DNA of 64,000 nucleotides from Phenylobacterium sp. (GTDB taxonomy: Bacteria > Pseudomonadota > Alphaproteobacteria > Caulobacterales > Caulobacteraceae), in contig NZ_SCTC01000003.1 of NCBI RefSeq assembly GCF_004299445.1, positions 246,303 to 310,302 on the forward strand. The letters are read 5' to 3'. Position numbers and translations under genes: made by a program. Each line of letters opens with the position of its first letter. Within the stretch, counting starts at the first letter, position 1. The notes below the pieces were generated by a model. That model ran no database searches. It saw only the letters and a program-made list of their open reading frames with translations, and was not told the DNA's origin. This document shows positions 20,474 through 29,188 of this stretch, piece by piece.

Positions 20474-20980
20474 ATGACGTCCCTCCCGACCCTCCACGTG
20501 ATCTTCGGCCCGTCCGGCGCCGGAAAGACCGTCTACGCCCACAGCTTCGCGCGCCGGGAAAAGGCGGTGGCCTTCGTGCTGGACGAATGGATGGCCCAGC
20601 TCTTCGCGCCCGACATGCCCCAGCCCATCGAGTACGAATGGATGATCGAGCGGGTTCAGCGCTGCGAGGCGCAGATCTGGTCCGTCGCCGCCGGCGTGCT
20701 GGCGACAGGAACGCCGGTGATCTTCGACATCGGCCTGATGCGTAAGGCCGACCGGGCGCGGGTGCGGGAGATCGCCGAGGGGGCGGGGCTACCGCTGACG
20801 TTCCACTATGTGACAGCGCCGGCAGAGGTGCGACGCGCCCGTGTGGCCGAGCGCAACGTCGTGCGCGGCGAGAACTTCGCAATCGAGGTCCCACCCGAGC
20901 ATTTTGACTTCATCGAGGGTGTGTTCGAGGCGCCTGATCCATGGGAACTCGAAGGCGCGATCATCAGCGAAAGCAACTGA
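20474..20980 (+). CDS. P-loop NTPase / kinase-like protein
   Basis: A 168-residue protein with Walker A GPSGAGKT at about 12-19, VLDEWMAQLF, a Walker-B-like GTPVIFDIGLM and an Arg-rich lid region (APAEVRRARVAERNVVRG). This is the layout of small AAA/zeta-toxin-like or chloramphenicol-phosphotransferase-like kinases. The substrate is unknown. A GTG 6 bases upstream is an alternative start. It ends 17 bases before the next gene and may be co-transcribed with it. Confidence 0.85.
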   Translation: MTSLPTLHVIFGPSGAGKTVYAHSFARREKAVAFVLDEWMAQLFAPDMPQPIEYEWMIERVQRCEAQIWSVAAGVLATGTPVIFDIGLMRKADRARVREIAEGAGLPLTFHYVTAPAEVRRARVAERNVVRGENFAIEVPPEHFDFIEGVFEAPDPWELEGAIISESN

Positions 20981-20997
20981 CAGGCGGACGGGGCATG

Positions 20998-21609
20998 ATG
21001 CGGGTTGCGGCGTTTCTGATGGGGATCACGATGGCGACAGCGGCCAACGCGGCGGAGCGGTTCCCCGAGCTCAGGCCCGAGCAGATGACGCCGGCGCAGA
21101 AGCAGGTGGCCGACGCGATCGTCTCGGGCCCCCGCGGTTCGATCCGCGGTCCCTTCAACGCCTGGCTGCGCAGCCCAGAGCTGGCCGACCGGCTGCAGAA
21201 GGTGGGCGAGCACATCCGCTACAAGTCCAGCCTGCCGCCGCGCCTGAACGAGTTCGCGATCCTGATCACCGCACGGCACTGGAACGCCAAGTTCGAATGG
21301 TACGCCCACTACCCTCTGGCGATGCAGGGCGGCCTGAGGCCCGAGGTCGCGGCCGATCTGGCCAAGGGGCTTCGGCCCCGCGGCATGGCCGAGGACGAGG
21401 CCGCGATCTACGACTTCTGCATCGAGCTGCGCCGCGACCGGAAGGTCAGCGACGCGACCTACGCCCGCGTCCAGAAGCTGTTTGGCGACCAGGGCGTCGT
21501 CGACCTGATCGGGGTCAACGGCTATTACGATCTGGTCTCGATGACCCTCAACGTCGCCGAGGTCGCGACGCCTTCGGACGGCGCGTTACCCCTGCCCGAC
21601 CTGGACTAG
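20998..21609 (+). CDS. Exported carboxymuconolactone-decarboxylase-family protein
   Basis: A 203-residue protein with a signal peptide (MRVAAFLMGITMATAANA) and a CMD-like helical core: EQMTPAQKQVADAIVSGPRG, LPPRLNEFAILITARHWNAKFEWYAHYPLA. The HWNAKFEWYAHY segment replaces the CxxC of AhpD, so it is probably not a peroxidase; related proteins are often annotated as CMD family without function. ATG codons at 20995 and 20998 both fit. It ends convergently with the GST gene, overlapping by 4 bp. Confidence 0.85.
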   Translation: MRVAAFLMGITMATAANAAERFPELRPEQMTPAQKQVADAIVSGPRGSIRGPFNAWLRSPELADRLQKVGEHIRYKSSLPPRLNEFAILITARHWNAKFEWYAHYPLAMQGGLRPEVAADLAKGLRPRGMAEDEAAIYDFCIELRRDRKVSDATYARVQKLFGDQGVVDLIGVNGYYDLVSMTLNVAEVATPSDGALPLPDLD

Positions 21610-22238
21610 GCGACCGGCGGAAACAGGTGTGCCGGCCAGGTGGCGTCGGCGGCGCGGTGGTAGGCCTCGCGGCGGGTGAGTCGGCCGTTGTAGTCGCTGA
21701 GCACCGGATCGTCGGGCAGCACCTTACGGTAGATCAGCTGCGAGATCGTGCCGCCCAGCACCACGTCGGCCGCGCTGAACCGCTCGCCCAGCAGCCAATT
21801 CCGGCCCTTCAGCGCCATGCTCAGCACGCCTACCATGTCGTCGAAGGTCCCGAACCCCGGCCCGAACCCTGGCAGGTCGATCGACTGTTCGTGCAGGTAG
21901 GCCACCGGATCGACCACGGCGGTCGAATAGACCATCCACTTCAGGTAGGCGCCGCGGTCCGGATCGTCGATCTTCGGCGCCAGGGTCCCGTAGCTGTAGC
22001 GGTCGGCCAGGTAGATCGCGATCGCCGGATTCTCGCTGACCACGACATCGCCATCGGTCAGGGTCGGCACCTTTCCGGCGGGATTGAGCTTGAGGTACTC
22101 TGGGTCCTTCTGCTCGCCCTTGCGGATGTCCACGATCCGCACGTCGAAGGCGGCGCCGATCTCCTCCAGCATCCAATAGGCGGTGAACGCCCGACTGGCC
22201 GGCGAGTGGTAAAGGGTGATCCCGCGCCTCGCGGCCAT
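21606..22238 (-). CDS. Glutathione S-transferase family protein
   Basis: A 210-residue GST. The N-terminal thioredoxin-like domain has LYHSPASRAFTAYWMLEEIG, KVPTLTDGDVVVSENPAIAIYLADRYS (cis-Pro loop and SENxAI glutathione contacts). The C-terminal helical domain contains WLLGERFSAADVVLGGTI. It conjugates or reduces with glutathione; the substrate is unknown. A GAGGAGA site precedes the ATG, and a CTTAGCTAAG palindrome lies about 21 bases upstream. Confidence 0.92.
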   Translation of the reverse strand: MAARRGITLYHSPASRAFTAYWMLEEIGAAFDVRIVDIRKGEQKDPEYLKLNPAGKVPTLTDGDVVVSENPAIAIYLADRYSYGTLAPKIDDPDRGAYLKWMVYSTAVVDPVAYLHEQSIDLPGFGPGFGTFDDMVGVLSMALKGRNWLLGERFSAADVVLGGTISQLIYRKVLPDDPVLSDYNGRLTRREAYHRAADATWPAHLFPPVA

Positions 22239-22258
22239 AGCATTCTCCTCGTCGCGTA

Positions 22259-22268
22259 CTTAGCTAAG
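22259..22268. promoter_or_regulatory. CTTAGCTAAG palindrome upstream of the GST gene
   Basis: Perfect 10-bp palindrome about 21 bases upstream of the GST start. The same core recurs at 23946-23955 before the RTX gene, so it may be a shared operator. Confidence 0.35.
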
Positions 22269-22428
22269 GCGCGCAGGTCGCGCGGCCAAGCGCCGCCTCG
22301 GTCCTTCGGGCCGAAGACCTACCTACCCGGTCTTGCTTTTTGCGGCGCACAATCCTAGCATCTCTGCCCCCGGGACGCGTGCGCCCGCGGCCGGGTTGGG
22401 GATCCACCAAGGCGAACTTCGAGTCACG

Positions 22429-22902
22429 ATGGAAAAAGTTCCGATGACCGCCGAGGGCTACAAGGCCCTCGACGAAGAACTGAAGCGTTTGAAGACGGTC
22501 GAGCGGCCCGCCGTGATCGGCGCGATCGCCGAGGCGCGAGCTCACGGCGACCTGTCGGAGAACGCCGAGTACCATGCTGCGAAGGAGCGGCAGGGCTGGA
22601 TCGAGGGTCAGATCGCCGACATCGAGGATCGCATGGCGCGCGCCCAGGTGATCGACGTCTCGAAGCTGTCGGGAAGCCAGATCAAGTTCGGCGCGACCGT
22701 CTCGGTCGTGGACGAGGACACCGAGGAAGAAGCTCGCTACCAGATCGTGGGCGAGCACGAGGCCGACGTGAAGCGTGGCCGCGTCTCGATCACCTCGCCG
22801 ATCGCGCGTGCGATCATCGGCAAGGAGAAGGGCGACGTCGTGGAGGTGATCACCCCCAGCGGCGGCAAGTCCTACGAGATCACCAAGGTGGAGTGGGTCT
22901 GA
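22429..22902 (+). CDS. greA: Transcription elongation factor GreA
   Basis: A 157-residue factor that enters the RNA polymerase secondary channel and triggers cleavage of backtracked RNA. The N-terminal coiled coil ([45 protein letters not shown]) carries the acidic tip D-x-SENAEY. The C-terminal FKBP-like domain has the typical [26 protein letters not shown] run and ends [11 protein letters not shown]. Length matches the family. It is followed 10 bases later by the ELM1-family gene. Confidence 0.97.
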   Translation: MEKVPMTAEGYKALDEELKRLKTVERPAVIGAIAEARAHGDLSENAEYHAAKERQGWIEGQIADIEDRMARAQVIDVSKLSGSQIKFGATVSVVDEDTEEEARYQIVGEHEADVKRGRVSITSPIARAIIGKEKGDVVEVITPSGGKSYEITKVEWV

Positions 22903-22912
22903 TCCACGCCTG

Positions 22913-23884
22913 ATGGCCACCGGCGGGCGTCCCCTACGGATCTGGGCCGTTTCCGACGGCCGCGCCGGCATCGAGGCCCAGGCCCTGGGCCTCGCGGAAG
23001 CCGTCGCTCGCCTGCGACCGGCCCACATCGCCACGCGCCGGATCGGCTGGCGGGCCGGGCTCGGCCGGCTGCCTTGGAGGCTGATCCCGCCCGCAGCCCG
23101 CGCCGGCGACCCGATCGAGCCGCCGTGGCCCGACATCTGGATCGGCGCCGGACGGGCCACTCTCCCGCTCTCGACGCGAATGCTCGAATGGGCCGAGGGC
23201 AAGACCTTTGTCGTGCAGACCCAGGACCCGAAGGCGCCGCTCGAACGCTTCGACCTGGTCGTCCCGCCCGAGCACGACGGCCTCATCGGCCCCAACGTCT
23301 TCCCCATCCTGGGCGCGCCGAACCGTATCAGCCCCGAGAAGCTGGCCATCGAGCGGGCGCGCTTCGCCGAGCGTATCGACCCTCTTCCGCGACCGCGCGT
23401 GGCCGTGATCGTCGGGGGCCGGTCCAAGGCCCATGACCTGCCGCGTCAGGCCGCCCTCGCGATAGCGGGTCGGATCGCAGCCGGCGTCGAGGCCGCCGGC
23501 GGCTCGATCCTGCTGAGCTTCACCCGCCGCACGCCACAGGCCGCCCGCGAGGCCATGACCGCCGCGCTCGCCCACCTGCCGGGCATCATCTGGGACGAGA
23601 CAGGCGAGAACCCCTACTTCGCCTTCCTGGCCGCCGCCGATGCGATCCTGGTGACCGAGGACTCGACCAATCTGGCCACGGATGCGGCCGCGACCGGCGT
23701 CCCGCTGTTTACCATTTCGATCCCCGGCCACAGCGCCAAGCTGAGTCGTTTCCAGGAGGCCCTGCGCGCCCGTGGAATCGCCCGGCCCTATGTCGGCGAC
23801 CTGACGGGCGAAGCCTATGAACCGCTTGCGGAAACCGACCGCGCAGCCCGCGAACTGTTGCGCCGATACGACGGATCGCCCTGA
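22913..23884 (+). CDS. Mitochondrial-fission ELM1 family protein (DUF1022)
   Basis: A 323-residue protein of the ELM1/DUF1022 family, which has a GT-B glycosyltransferase-like look. It opens LRIWAVSDGRAGIEAQALGLAEAV, and includes WPDIWIGAGRATLPLS, VVQTQDPKAPLERFDLVVPPEHDGL and, near the C-terminus, ILVTEDSTNLATDAAATGVPLFTISIPGHSAKLSRF (the sugar-nucleotide-binding style motif). The plant member affects mitochondrial fission; the bacterial role is not established. It probably forms an operon with greA. Confidence 0.9.
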   Translation: MATGGRPLRIWAVSDGRAGIEAQALGLAEAVARLRPAHIATRRIGWRAGLGRLPWRLIPPAARAGDPIEPPWPDIWIGAGRATLPLSTRMLEWAEGKTFVVQTQDPKAPLERFDLVVPPEHDGLIGPNVFPILGAPNRISPEKLAIERARFAERIDPLPRPRVAVIVGGRSKAHDLPRQAALAIAGRIAAGVEAAGGSILLSFTRRTPQAAREAMTAALAHLPGIIWDETGENPYFAFLAAADAILVTEDSTNLATDAAATGVPLFTISIPGHSAKLSRFQEALRARGIARPYVGDLTGEAYEPLAETDRAARELLRRYDGSP

Positions 23885-23944
23885 TCGGGGCAATAAAGAC
23901 AACCGTGAGCAATGGTTTCTTGCCCGGTTCGCCTGTCGCGGTAA

Positions 23945-23956
23945 CCTTAGCTAAGG
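23945..23956. promoter_or_regulatory. CCTTAGCTAAGG palindrome upstream of the RTX gene
   Basis: Perfect 12-bp palindrome 57 bases before the GTG of the RTX protein, sharing the CTTAGCTAAG core found before the GST gene. Candidate operator. Confidence 0.4.
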
Positions 23957-24012
23957 AATTATGAGTAGCCTCCCGACAAGGGACGCAACCGAATCGTTTT
24001 GGGGGCCGCACA

Positions 24013-26640
24013 GTGGCGACTTACTTTTTCAACGACATCACGGCGGAACAGGCGCTGGCGTACAACGCCGGCACCGACCAACTGATCTTCCAGGGCGATC
24101 TTTCGGCCTCCCAGGTCTCGGTCAGCTTCGTGCCGTTCACGATCAACACGCCGGACTACATCATCATTTCCACGCCCACGCGGTCGGTGACGTTCTCCGA
24201 CCCGGGTCCCCGGAACGAAACCGACTTCCTGCTCCCCGACGGTTCGCTGCTGCGCATCGGCACCACGGGCAACGACGCCTTCACCGGCGGCGGCCTGCGT
24301 GACGGCCTTTACGGCGGCACGGGTTCCGACACCCTGGACGGCGCGGGCGGCAACGACCTGCTGCAGGGCAACCAGGGCGATGACAGCCTGGTCGGCGGCT
24401 CGGGCGACGACGTGATCTACGGCGGTCGCGACAACGACACCATCTCGACGGGCACGGGCGGCACGGCCACCGTGTTCCAGTTCGCCCAGGGCAACCTCGG
24501 CGACGACGTCATCACCGGCGGCACGGGCCGCGAGCTGCTGCTGGGCGGCCAGGGCAATGACAGCATCGACGGCACGGCCGGCGGCGGCGACTTCCTGCTC
24601 GGCAACCTGGGCGACGACAGCCTGACGGCCGGCTCATCGGCCGACACCGTGGGCGGCGAAGGCGGCAACGACACCATCACGGGCGGCGGCGGCGCCGACT
24701 CCCTGGCTGGCGGCGACGGCAACGACGTCATCACCGGCGGCACGGCCAGCGACACCATCGACTCCGGCGAAGGCGACGACGTCGTTACGGCCAGCACGGG
24801 CGCGAACATCATCGTGACTGCGGGCGGCAATGACGTCATTACGGCCGGCACCGGCGCCGACTACGTCGACAGCGGCTCGGGCAACGACAGCATCGGGGCC
24901 AGCGACGGCGCCAACACCATCATCGCGGGCGTGGGCGACGACAGCATCACCTCGGGCATCGACGCCGACAACATCACCTCCAGCGACGGCCACGACACCA
25001 TCGCGGCCAGCGATGGCGACAACGTCATCAGCGCTGGCATCGGCAACGACCTCGTCAGCTCGGGTTCGGGCAACGACAACATCACGCTCAGCGACGGCGA
25101 CGACACGCTGACCAGCGGCGCGGGCGAAGACACCGTCGACGGCGGCACGGGCAACAACAACATCACCCTGGCCGGCGGCGGCACGGTCAGCACCTCCACC
25201 GGGGCCGACACGATCTCGACCGTAACGGCTGCGATCATCAGCTCCGGCGGCGGGGCCGACATCGTGACCTCGGGCGCCGGGGCCGACAATGTCAGCCTGG
25301 GCGACGGCGCGGACACCCTCACCGATACCGGCGGCGCGAACACCGTCCTCGGCGGCGCGGGCGACGACAGCATCACCACCGGCGCGGGCTCCGACATCAT
25401 CGACGGCGGCGAGGGCATCAACACGATCGTGGCGGCTGGCGGCAACAACAGCATCACCAGCGGGTCGGGCAACGACAACATCAGCGCCACCGCCGGCAAC
25501 GACACCGTCAACTCGGGCGCGGGCGACGATACGATCAGCACGGGCGCCGGCCTGGACATCATCAGTTCGGGCGCCGGCAACGACCGGATCACCTACACCA
25601 ACCGCGGCTCGATCCTGGCCAGCGACGGCGACGACACCGTGGACGGCAGCGCCAGCACCGTCGACAGCATCATCGACGGCAACAACGGCATCGACTCGAT
25701 CAGCAGCGGAACGGGCGCGGACACCATCACCGGCGGCGCCGGCAACGACACGATCACCGATGCCGGGGGCGCCAACAACATCTCGGGCGGCGAAGGCAAC
25801 AACGTCATCACCGCGGGCGGCGGCGCCGACACCCTGTCCACCGGATCGGGCAACGACACCATCACCGGCGGAGCCGGCGGCAATCTCATCGACGCGGGCA
25901 GCGGCAACGACTCGATCACCGGCGGCGCCAATGCCGACAACATCACCGGCGGCCTCGGGGACGACACGATCACCGACGCGGGCGGCGCCAACACCATCGT
26001 CGCCGGCGAAGGCGCCAACAACATCACCGGCGGCGCCGATGACGACGTGATCAGCGCGGGATCCGGCAACGATACGATCGACGGCGGCAACGGCGCCAAC
26101 TCGATCAACGCCGGCGAAGGCAGCAACCAGATCACGGGCGGCACGGGCGCCGACACGATCGTGTCGGGCGCCGGCGGCGACGTAATCACCACCCTCGGCG
26201 GCGCCAATTCGGTAAGCGCGGGCGGCGGCAACGACACCGTGACGGGTGGCGGCGGAACCGACAGCATCACCGGCGGCTTGGGCGTGGACAGCCTGATCGG
26301 GGCCGCTGGCGCCGACACGTTCTTCTTCAGCGCGGGCGACACCGGCCTGAGCCTGGGAACGGCCGACAGCATCGGCAGCTTCGACTCGTCGGATCGTTTC
26401 GAATTCGGGCTCGCGGCCGGAAGCGGGACCAACTACGCAGCTGAGGCGACCGTCGCGGACTACGCGACTGCGCTCGCGGCCGCAAACACCGCGATGGACG
26501 GCACGGTCATCTACGCCGTCTACGACATCGGCGCCGACCTCGCCGTCTTCGTGGACACCAACGGCGATGGCACTGCAGATCAGTCGATCATCATCGTCGG
26601 CGGCGATCTTGCGGACATCAGCGCGGCCAACTTCATCTAG
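24013..26640 (+). CDS. Large RTX (GGxGxDxxx) calcium-binding repeat protein, probably secreted by a type I system
   Basis: An 875-residue protein with no Sec signal. The N-terminal ~85 residues (MATYFFNDITAEQALAYNAG, ending LLPDGSLLRIGTTGND) form a short unique domain. About residues 88-760 are almost pure nonapeptide-type repeats (GGxGxDxI/L, GSGNDxI, GGANxI), expected to fold as calcium-stabilised beta-rolls. The last ~115 residues are non-repetitive, acidic and hydrophobic (TFFFSAGDTG, FVDTNGDGTADQSIIIVGG), as in type I secretion C-termini. No catalytic domain is seen, so an adhesin, S-layer-like or surface matrix protein is plausible. No T1SS genes are in the window. The GTG at 24013 is the likely start. 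Confidence 0.93.
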   Translation: MATYFFNDITAEQALAYNAGTDQLIFQGDLSASQVSVSFVPFTINTPDYIIISTPTRSVTFSDPGPRNETDFLLPDGSLLRIGTTGNDAFTGGGLRDGLYGGTGSDTLDGAGGNDLLQGNQGDDSLVGGSGDDVIYGGRDNDTISTGTGGTATVFQFAQGNLGDDVITGGTGRELLLGGQGNDSIDGTAGGGDFLLGNLGDDSLTAGSSADTVGGEGGNDTITGGGGADSLAGGDGNDVITGGTASDTIDSGEGDDVVTASTGANIIVTAGGNDVITAGTGADYVDSGSGNDSIGASDGANTIIAGVGDDSITSGIDADNITSSDGHDTIAASDGDNVISAGIGNDLVSSGSGNDNITLSDGDDTLTSGAGEDTVDGGTGNNNITLAGGGTVSTSTGADTISTVTAAIISSGGGADIVTSGAGADNVSLGDGADTLTDTGGANTVLGGAGDDSITTGAGSDIIDGGEGINTIVAAGGNNSITSGSGNDNISATAGNDTVNSGAGDDTISTGAGLDIISSGAGNDRITYTNRGSILASDGDDTVDGSASTVDSIIDGNNGIDSISSGTGADTITGGAGNDTITDAGGANNISGGEGNNVITAGGGADTLSTGSGNDTITGGAGGNLIDAGSGNDSITGGANADNITGGLGDDTITDAGGANTIVAGEGANNITGGADDDVISAGSGNDTIDGGNGANSINAGEGSNQITGGTGADTIVSGAGGDVITTLGGANSVSAGGGNDTVTGGGGTDSITGGLGVDSLIGAAGADTFFFSAGDTGLSLGTADSIGSFDSSDRFEFGLAAGSGTNYAAEATVADYATALAAANTAMDGTVIYAVYDIGADLAVFVDTNGDGTADQSIIIVGGDLADISAANFI

Positions 26641-26664
26641 CTAGGCCGACAAAATCGTACAGCG

Positions 26665-26690
26665 AGGGCCGCCCTTCGGGGCGGCCCTTT
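26665..26690 (+). terminator. Rho-independent terminator after the RTX gene
   Basis: A 10-bp GC-rich stem (26665-26674 with 26679-26688) closed by a TTCG tetraloop, followed by TTT and a second GTTT. It begins 25 bases after the RTX stop and separates it from the glycan operon. Confidence 0.8.
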
Positions 26691-26723
26691 GCGTTTGGGG
26701 CCGCATCGGGTCATGTGAGGCGG

Positions 26724-27443
26724 ATGATCCTCGCCATCCTTCAGGCCCGCATGAGTTCCTCGCGCCTGCCCGGCAAGGTGCTCAAGCCGCTGTGCGGCCG
26801 CCCGATGGTGCTGCGCCAGATCGAACGGCTGTCGCGCTGCCGCCGGCTGGACCGGCTGGTGGTCGCCACCAGCACTGAGACCTCTGACGACCCCCTCGCT
26901 GCGGCGATGACCGCGGAGGGCGTGGCGGTTCACCGCGGCCCGCTGGACAACGTCCTGGCCCGCTTTGTCGGCGCGCTCGACGCCCATCCCGCCGACCACG
27001 TCGTGCGCCTAACCGCCGACTGCCCGCTGACCGATCCCGTTGGCGTCGACGACACCATCGCGCTGCACCTGGAAAGCGGTGCCGACTACACGTCGAACAC
27101 CCCCGACACCTTCGCCTTTCCCAAGGGCCTGGACGTCGAGGTCGTCACCGCGCCAGCCCTGCGCCGCGCCGCCGCCGAGGCGACAACGGCCGAGGAACGC
27201 GAGCACGTCACCTGGGGCCTCTACAACGGCGACCACGGCTACAAGACCGCCTGGCTGAAGAGCGCGCACGCCGACGACGGCGACATCCGCTGGACCGTCG
27301 ATACGCCCGACGATTATGCCTTCGCCGTCGCGGTCTACGAGGCGCTCTACCCCGGCAATCCGGCCTTCACCTCGGCGGACATCCGCGCGCTATTGGCCGC
27401 GCGCCCCGATCTTGCCCAGTTCGGAGGCCATCGGCGGCTATGA
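26724..27443 (+). CDS. SpsF-like cytidylyltransferase / glycosyltransferase-family protein
   Basis: A 239-residue nucleotidyltransferase of the SpsF type. Hallmarks are MILAILQARMSSSRLPGKVLKPLCGRPM (nucleotide-binding loop), VVATSTETSDDPLA, RLTADCPLTDP and DIRWTVDTPDDYAF. In nonulosonic-acid loci such proteins supply or replace the CMP-sugar synthetase activity; that role here is inferred from the PseG-like gene that overlaps its end. ATG 26724 is preferred to GTG 26715 because GAGG lies just before it. Confidence 0.85.
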   Translation: MILAILQARMSSSRLPGKVLKPLCGRPMVLRQIERLSRCRRLDRLVVATSTETSDDPLAAAMTAEGVAVHRGPLDNVLARFVGALDAHPADHVVRLTADCPLTDPVGVDDTIALHLESGADYTSNTPDTFAFPKGLDVEVVTAPALRRAAAEATTAEEREHVTWGLYNGDHGYKTAWLKSAHADDGDIRWTVDTPDDYAFAVAVYEALYPGNPAFTSADIRALLAARPDLAQFGGHRRL

Positions 27444-28459
27444 CCGGCCCACGCATCCTCTTCGTCGTCGACGCCGGCCCCGCCGTGGGCGGCGGCCACG
27501 TCATGCGCTCACTGACCCTGGCGAAGGCGCTGGAGGCCCAGGGCGCGACCTACGCCTTCGTGGGTCCGCCCGCGGTCAGCGACCTGCTCGACACCTACGC
27601 GCCCGACGCCGCCCGCATCTCCGCCGAGGACCTGGCGGCCGCTGCGGTCCGCGAGTCGTTCGATGCGGTGGCCTTCGACCACTACGGGCTGGCCGAGCCC
27701 GACCATCGCACGATGGCCCAGGGGCGCCCGACCCTGGTGGTCGACGACCTGGCCGACCGCCCGCTGGGCGCCGACATCGTCGTGGACGCCGGACCCGAGC
27801 GGAAGGCCGCCGACTACCAGGGCCTCGTGCCCGAGACCTGCCGCCTGCTGCTGGGCCCGAGTTTCGCCGCCGTGCGCCCGGAATTCGCCGCCCTGCGGGG
27901 CCCTGCCCTGGCTTGGCGCGGCGAGCCGGTGCAACGGATCCTGATCAGCATGGGCCTGACCGACGTTGGCGGGATCACCAGCCGTATCGTCGAGATTGTC
28001 CGGCGGCGCTCGGGCGAAGCCGGCCTCGACATCGTGCTCGGCGCGGCCGCCCCCAGCCTGCCGGGCCTGACCAAGATCGCGCGGCGCGACCCCCGCCTGA
28101 TGCTGCACGTCGACACCCCGCACATGGCCCGCCTCACGGCCGAGGCGGACATCGGCGTCGGCGCGCCGGGGTCGACGACCTGGGAGCGCTGCATCCTGGG
28201 CCTGCCCTCGGTGCTGGTCGTCCTGGCCGAGAACCAGCGCCCGGCCGCCCGCGCCATGGCCGACCGCGAGGCGGCCCTGGTGGTCGACGTGGGCGATCCC
28301 GAGTTCGACAAGAGCTTCGACCGGGCGCTGTGGAACCTGTTGCGCGACGCGGATCTGCGCCGCGACCTGGCCCGCAAGAGTTCCGAGATCTGCGACGGCC
28401 TGGGCGCCGGCCGCACCGCCGAGACATTCCTGAAGCTGATCGCGGCGCGCGCCGGCTGA
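27440..28459 (+). CDS. pseG: PseG-like UDP-sugar hydrolase (pseudaminic acid pathway type)
   Basis: A 339-residue GT-B-fold protein resembling PseG, the UDP-2,4-diacetamido-trideoxyhexose hydrolase of pseudaminic acid synthesis. It has the N-terminal VVDAGPAVGGGHVMRSLTLAKAL loop with the proposed catalytic His, VVDDLADRPLGADIVVDAG, LLGPSFAAVRPEFA, ILISMGLTDVGG and DIGVGAPGSTTWERCILGLPSV. It overlaps the cytidylyltransferase gene by 4 bp. The gene for the next step (NeuB/PseI) is at 33417-34472; PseB, PseC and PseH are not in the window. Confidence 0.85.
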   Translation: MTGPRILFVVDAGPAVGGGHVMRSLTLAKALEAQGATYAFVGPPAVSDLLDTYAPDAARISAEDLAAAAVRESFDAVAFDHYGLAEPDHRTMAQGRPTLVVDDLADRPLGADIVVDAGPERKAADYQGLVPETCRLLLGPSFAAVRPEFAALRGPALAWRGEPVQRILISMGLTDVGGITSRIVEIVRRRSGEAGLDIVLGAAAPSLPGLTKIARRDPRLMLHVDTPHMARLTAEADIGVGAPGSTTWERCILGLPSVLVVLAENQRPAARAMADREAALVVDVGDPEFDKSFDRALWNLLRDADLRRDLARKSSEICDGLGAGRTAETFLKLIAARAG

Positions 28460-28543
28460 GCGCCGCGTCCCGCCTCACCCTGAGGGTGCGACTTTCTCGT
28501 ATCCTTAACCGAGTGTTTTCTTCCGCGGTCCAAGCATGGCCGC

Positions 28544-29188
28544 ATGCGATCCCTGCGCGAGATTCGTGGCCTGAAGTACCCCGACGAATTCGTCGTGCGG
28601 CACTTCTTCAAGCGTGGCCTCGGCGAACGGACCGGCCGCGTGCTCGAATTGGGCTCCGGGACCGGCAACAACCTGTCGCTCTACCAGACCTGGGACTGGA
28701 CCTGCGTGGGCGTCGACTACGACGCCGGCGCGCTGGCCGATGCGCGGCATAACCTGGGCGAGGGTCCCGAGTTCATCCAGGCCGATCTGTCCAAGGGCCT
28801 ACCCCCGCTGACCGGCCCCTTCGACGCCCTGATCATCCCGAACCTGCTCTGCTACCTGACGCTCAACCAGGCCAAGGCGGTGCTTGGCGGATTGAAGCCG
28901 CTCCTGGCGGCCGGCGCCGAGGTGTTCGTCCGCACCCGCCTGGTCGACGACTACCGCTACGGACGCGGCGTCGAGGAGGAGCCCGACGGCTTCCGCCTGG
29001 CCACGCCCGAGACCGGCGAAGCCGGCCTCTTCAACCGCTTCTACACCCAGCACGGCCTGGTCGACCTTCTGGTCGAGACCCTGGGCTTGACCGATCGCAA
29101 TGAACTGGCCGTCCGGTTCGACAACCTTCAGGCGGGTCGGCGTGTGCCCGGCAACAGCGACCTGGTGGTCTGGGGGAGGGTACCGTGA
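28544..29188 (+). CDS. SAM-dependent methyltransferase
   Basis: A 214-residue class I methyltransferase. Motif I is VLELGSGTGNNLSLY, the acidic loop is VGVDYDAGALADAR, then FIQADLSKGLP and a post-II strand (FDALIIPNLLCYL). There is no membrane segment. The last bases overlap the start of the FAD gene. Given the surrounding nonulosonic acid genes, a sugar or sugar-nucleotide O/N-methylation is a reasonable guess, but the acceptor cannot be read. Confidence 0.85.
   Translation: MRSLREIRGLKYPDEFVVRHFFKRGLGERTGRVLELGSGTGNNLSLYQTWDWTCVGVDYDAGALADARHNLGEGPEFIQADLSKGLPPLTGPFDALIIPNLLCYLTLNQAKAVLGGLKPLLAAGAEVFVRTRLVDDYRYGRGVEEEPDGFRLATPETGEAGLFNRFYTQHGLVDLLVETLGLTDRNELAVRFDNLQAGRRVPGNSDLVVWGRVP

Noticed and set aside
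24300..26300. CRISPR-like or satellite repeat array
   Set aside because: The repeats are in-frame codon-degenerate RTX protein repeats without constant spacers; no cas genes nearby.
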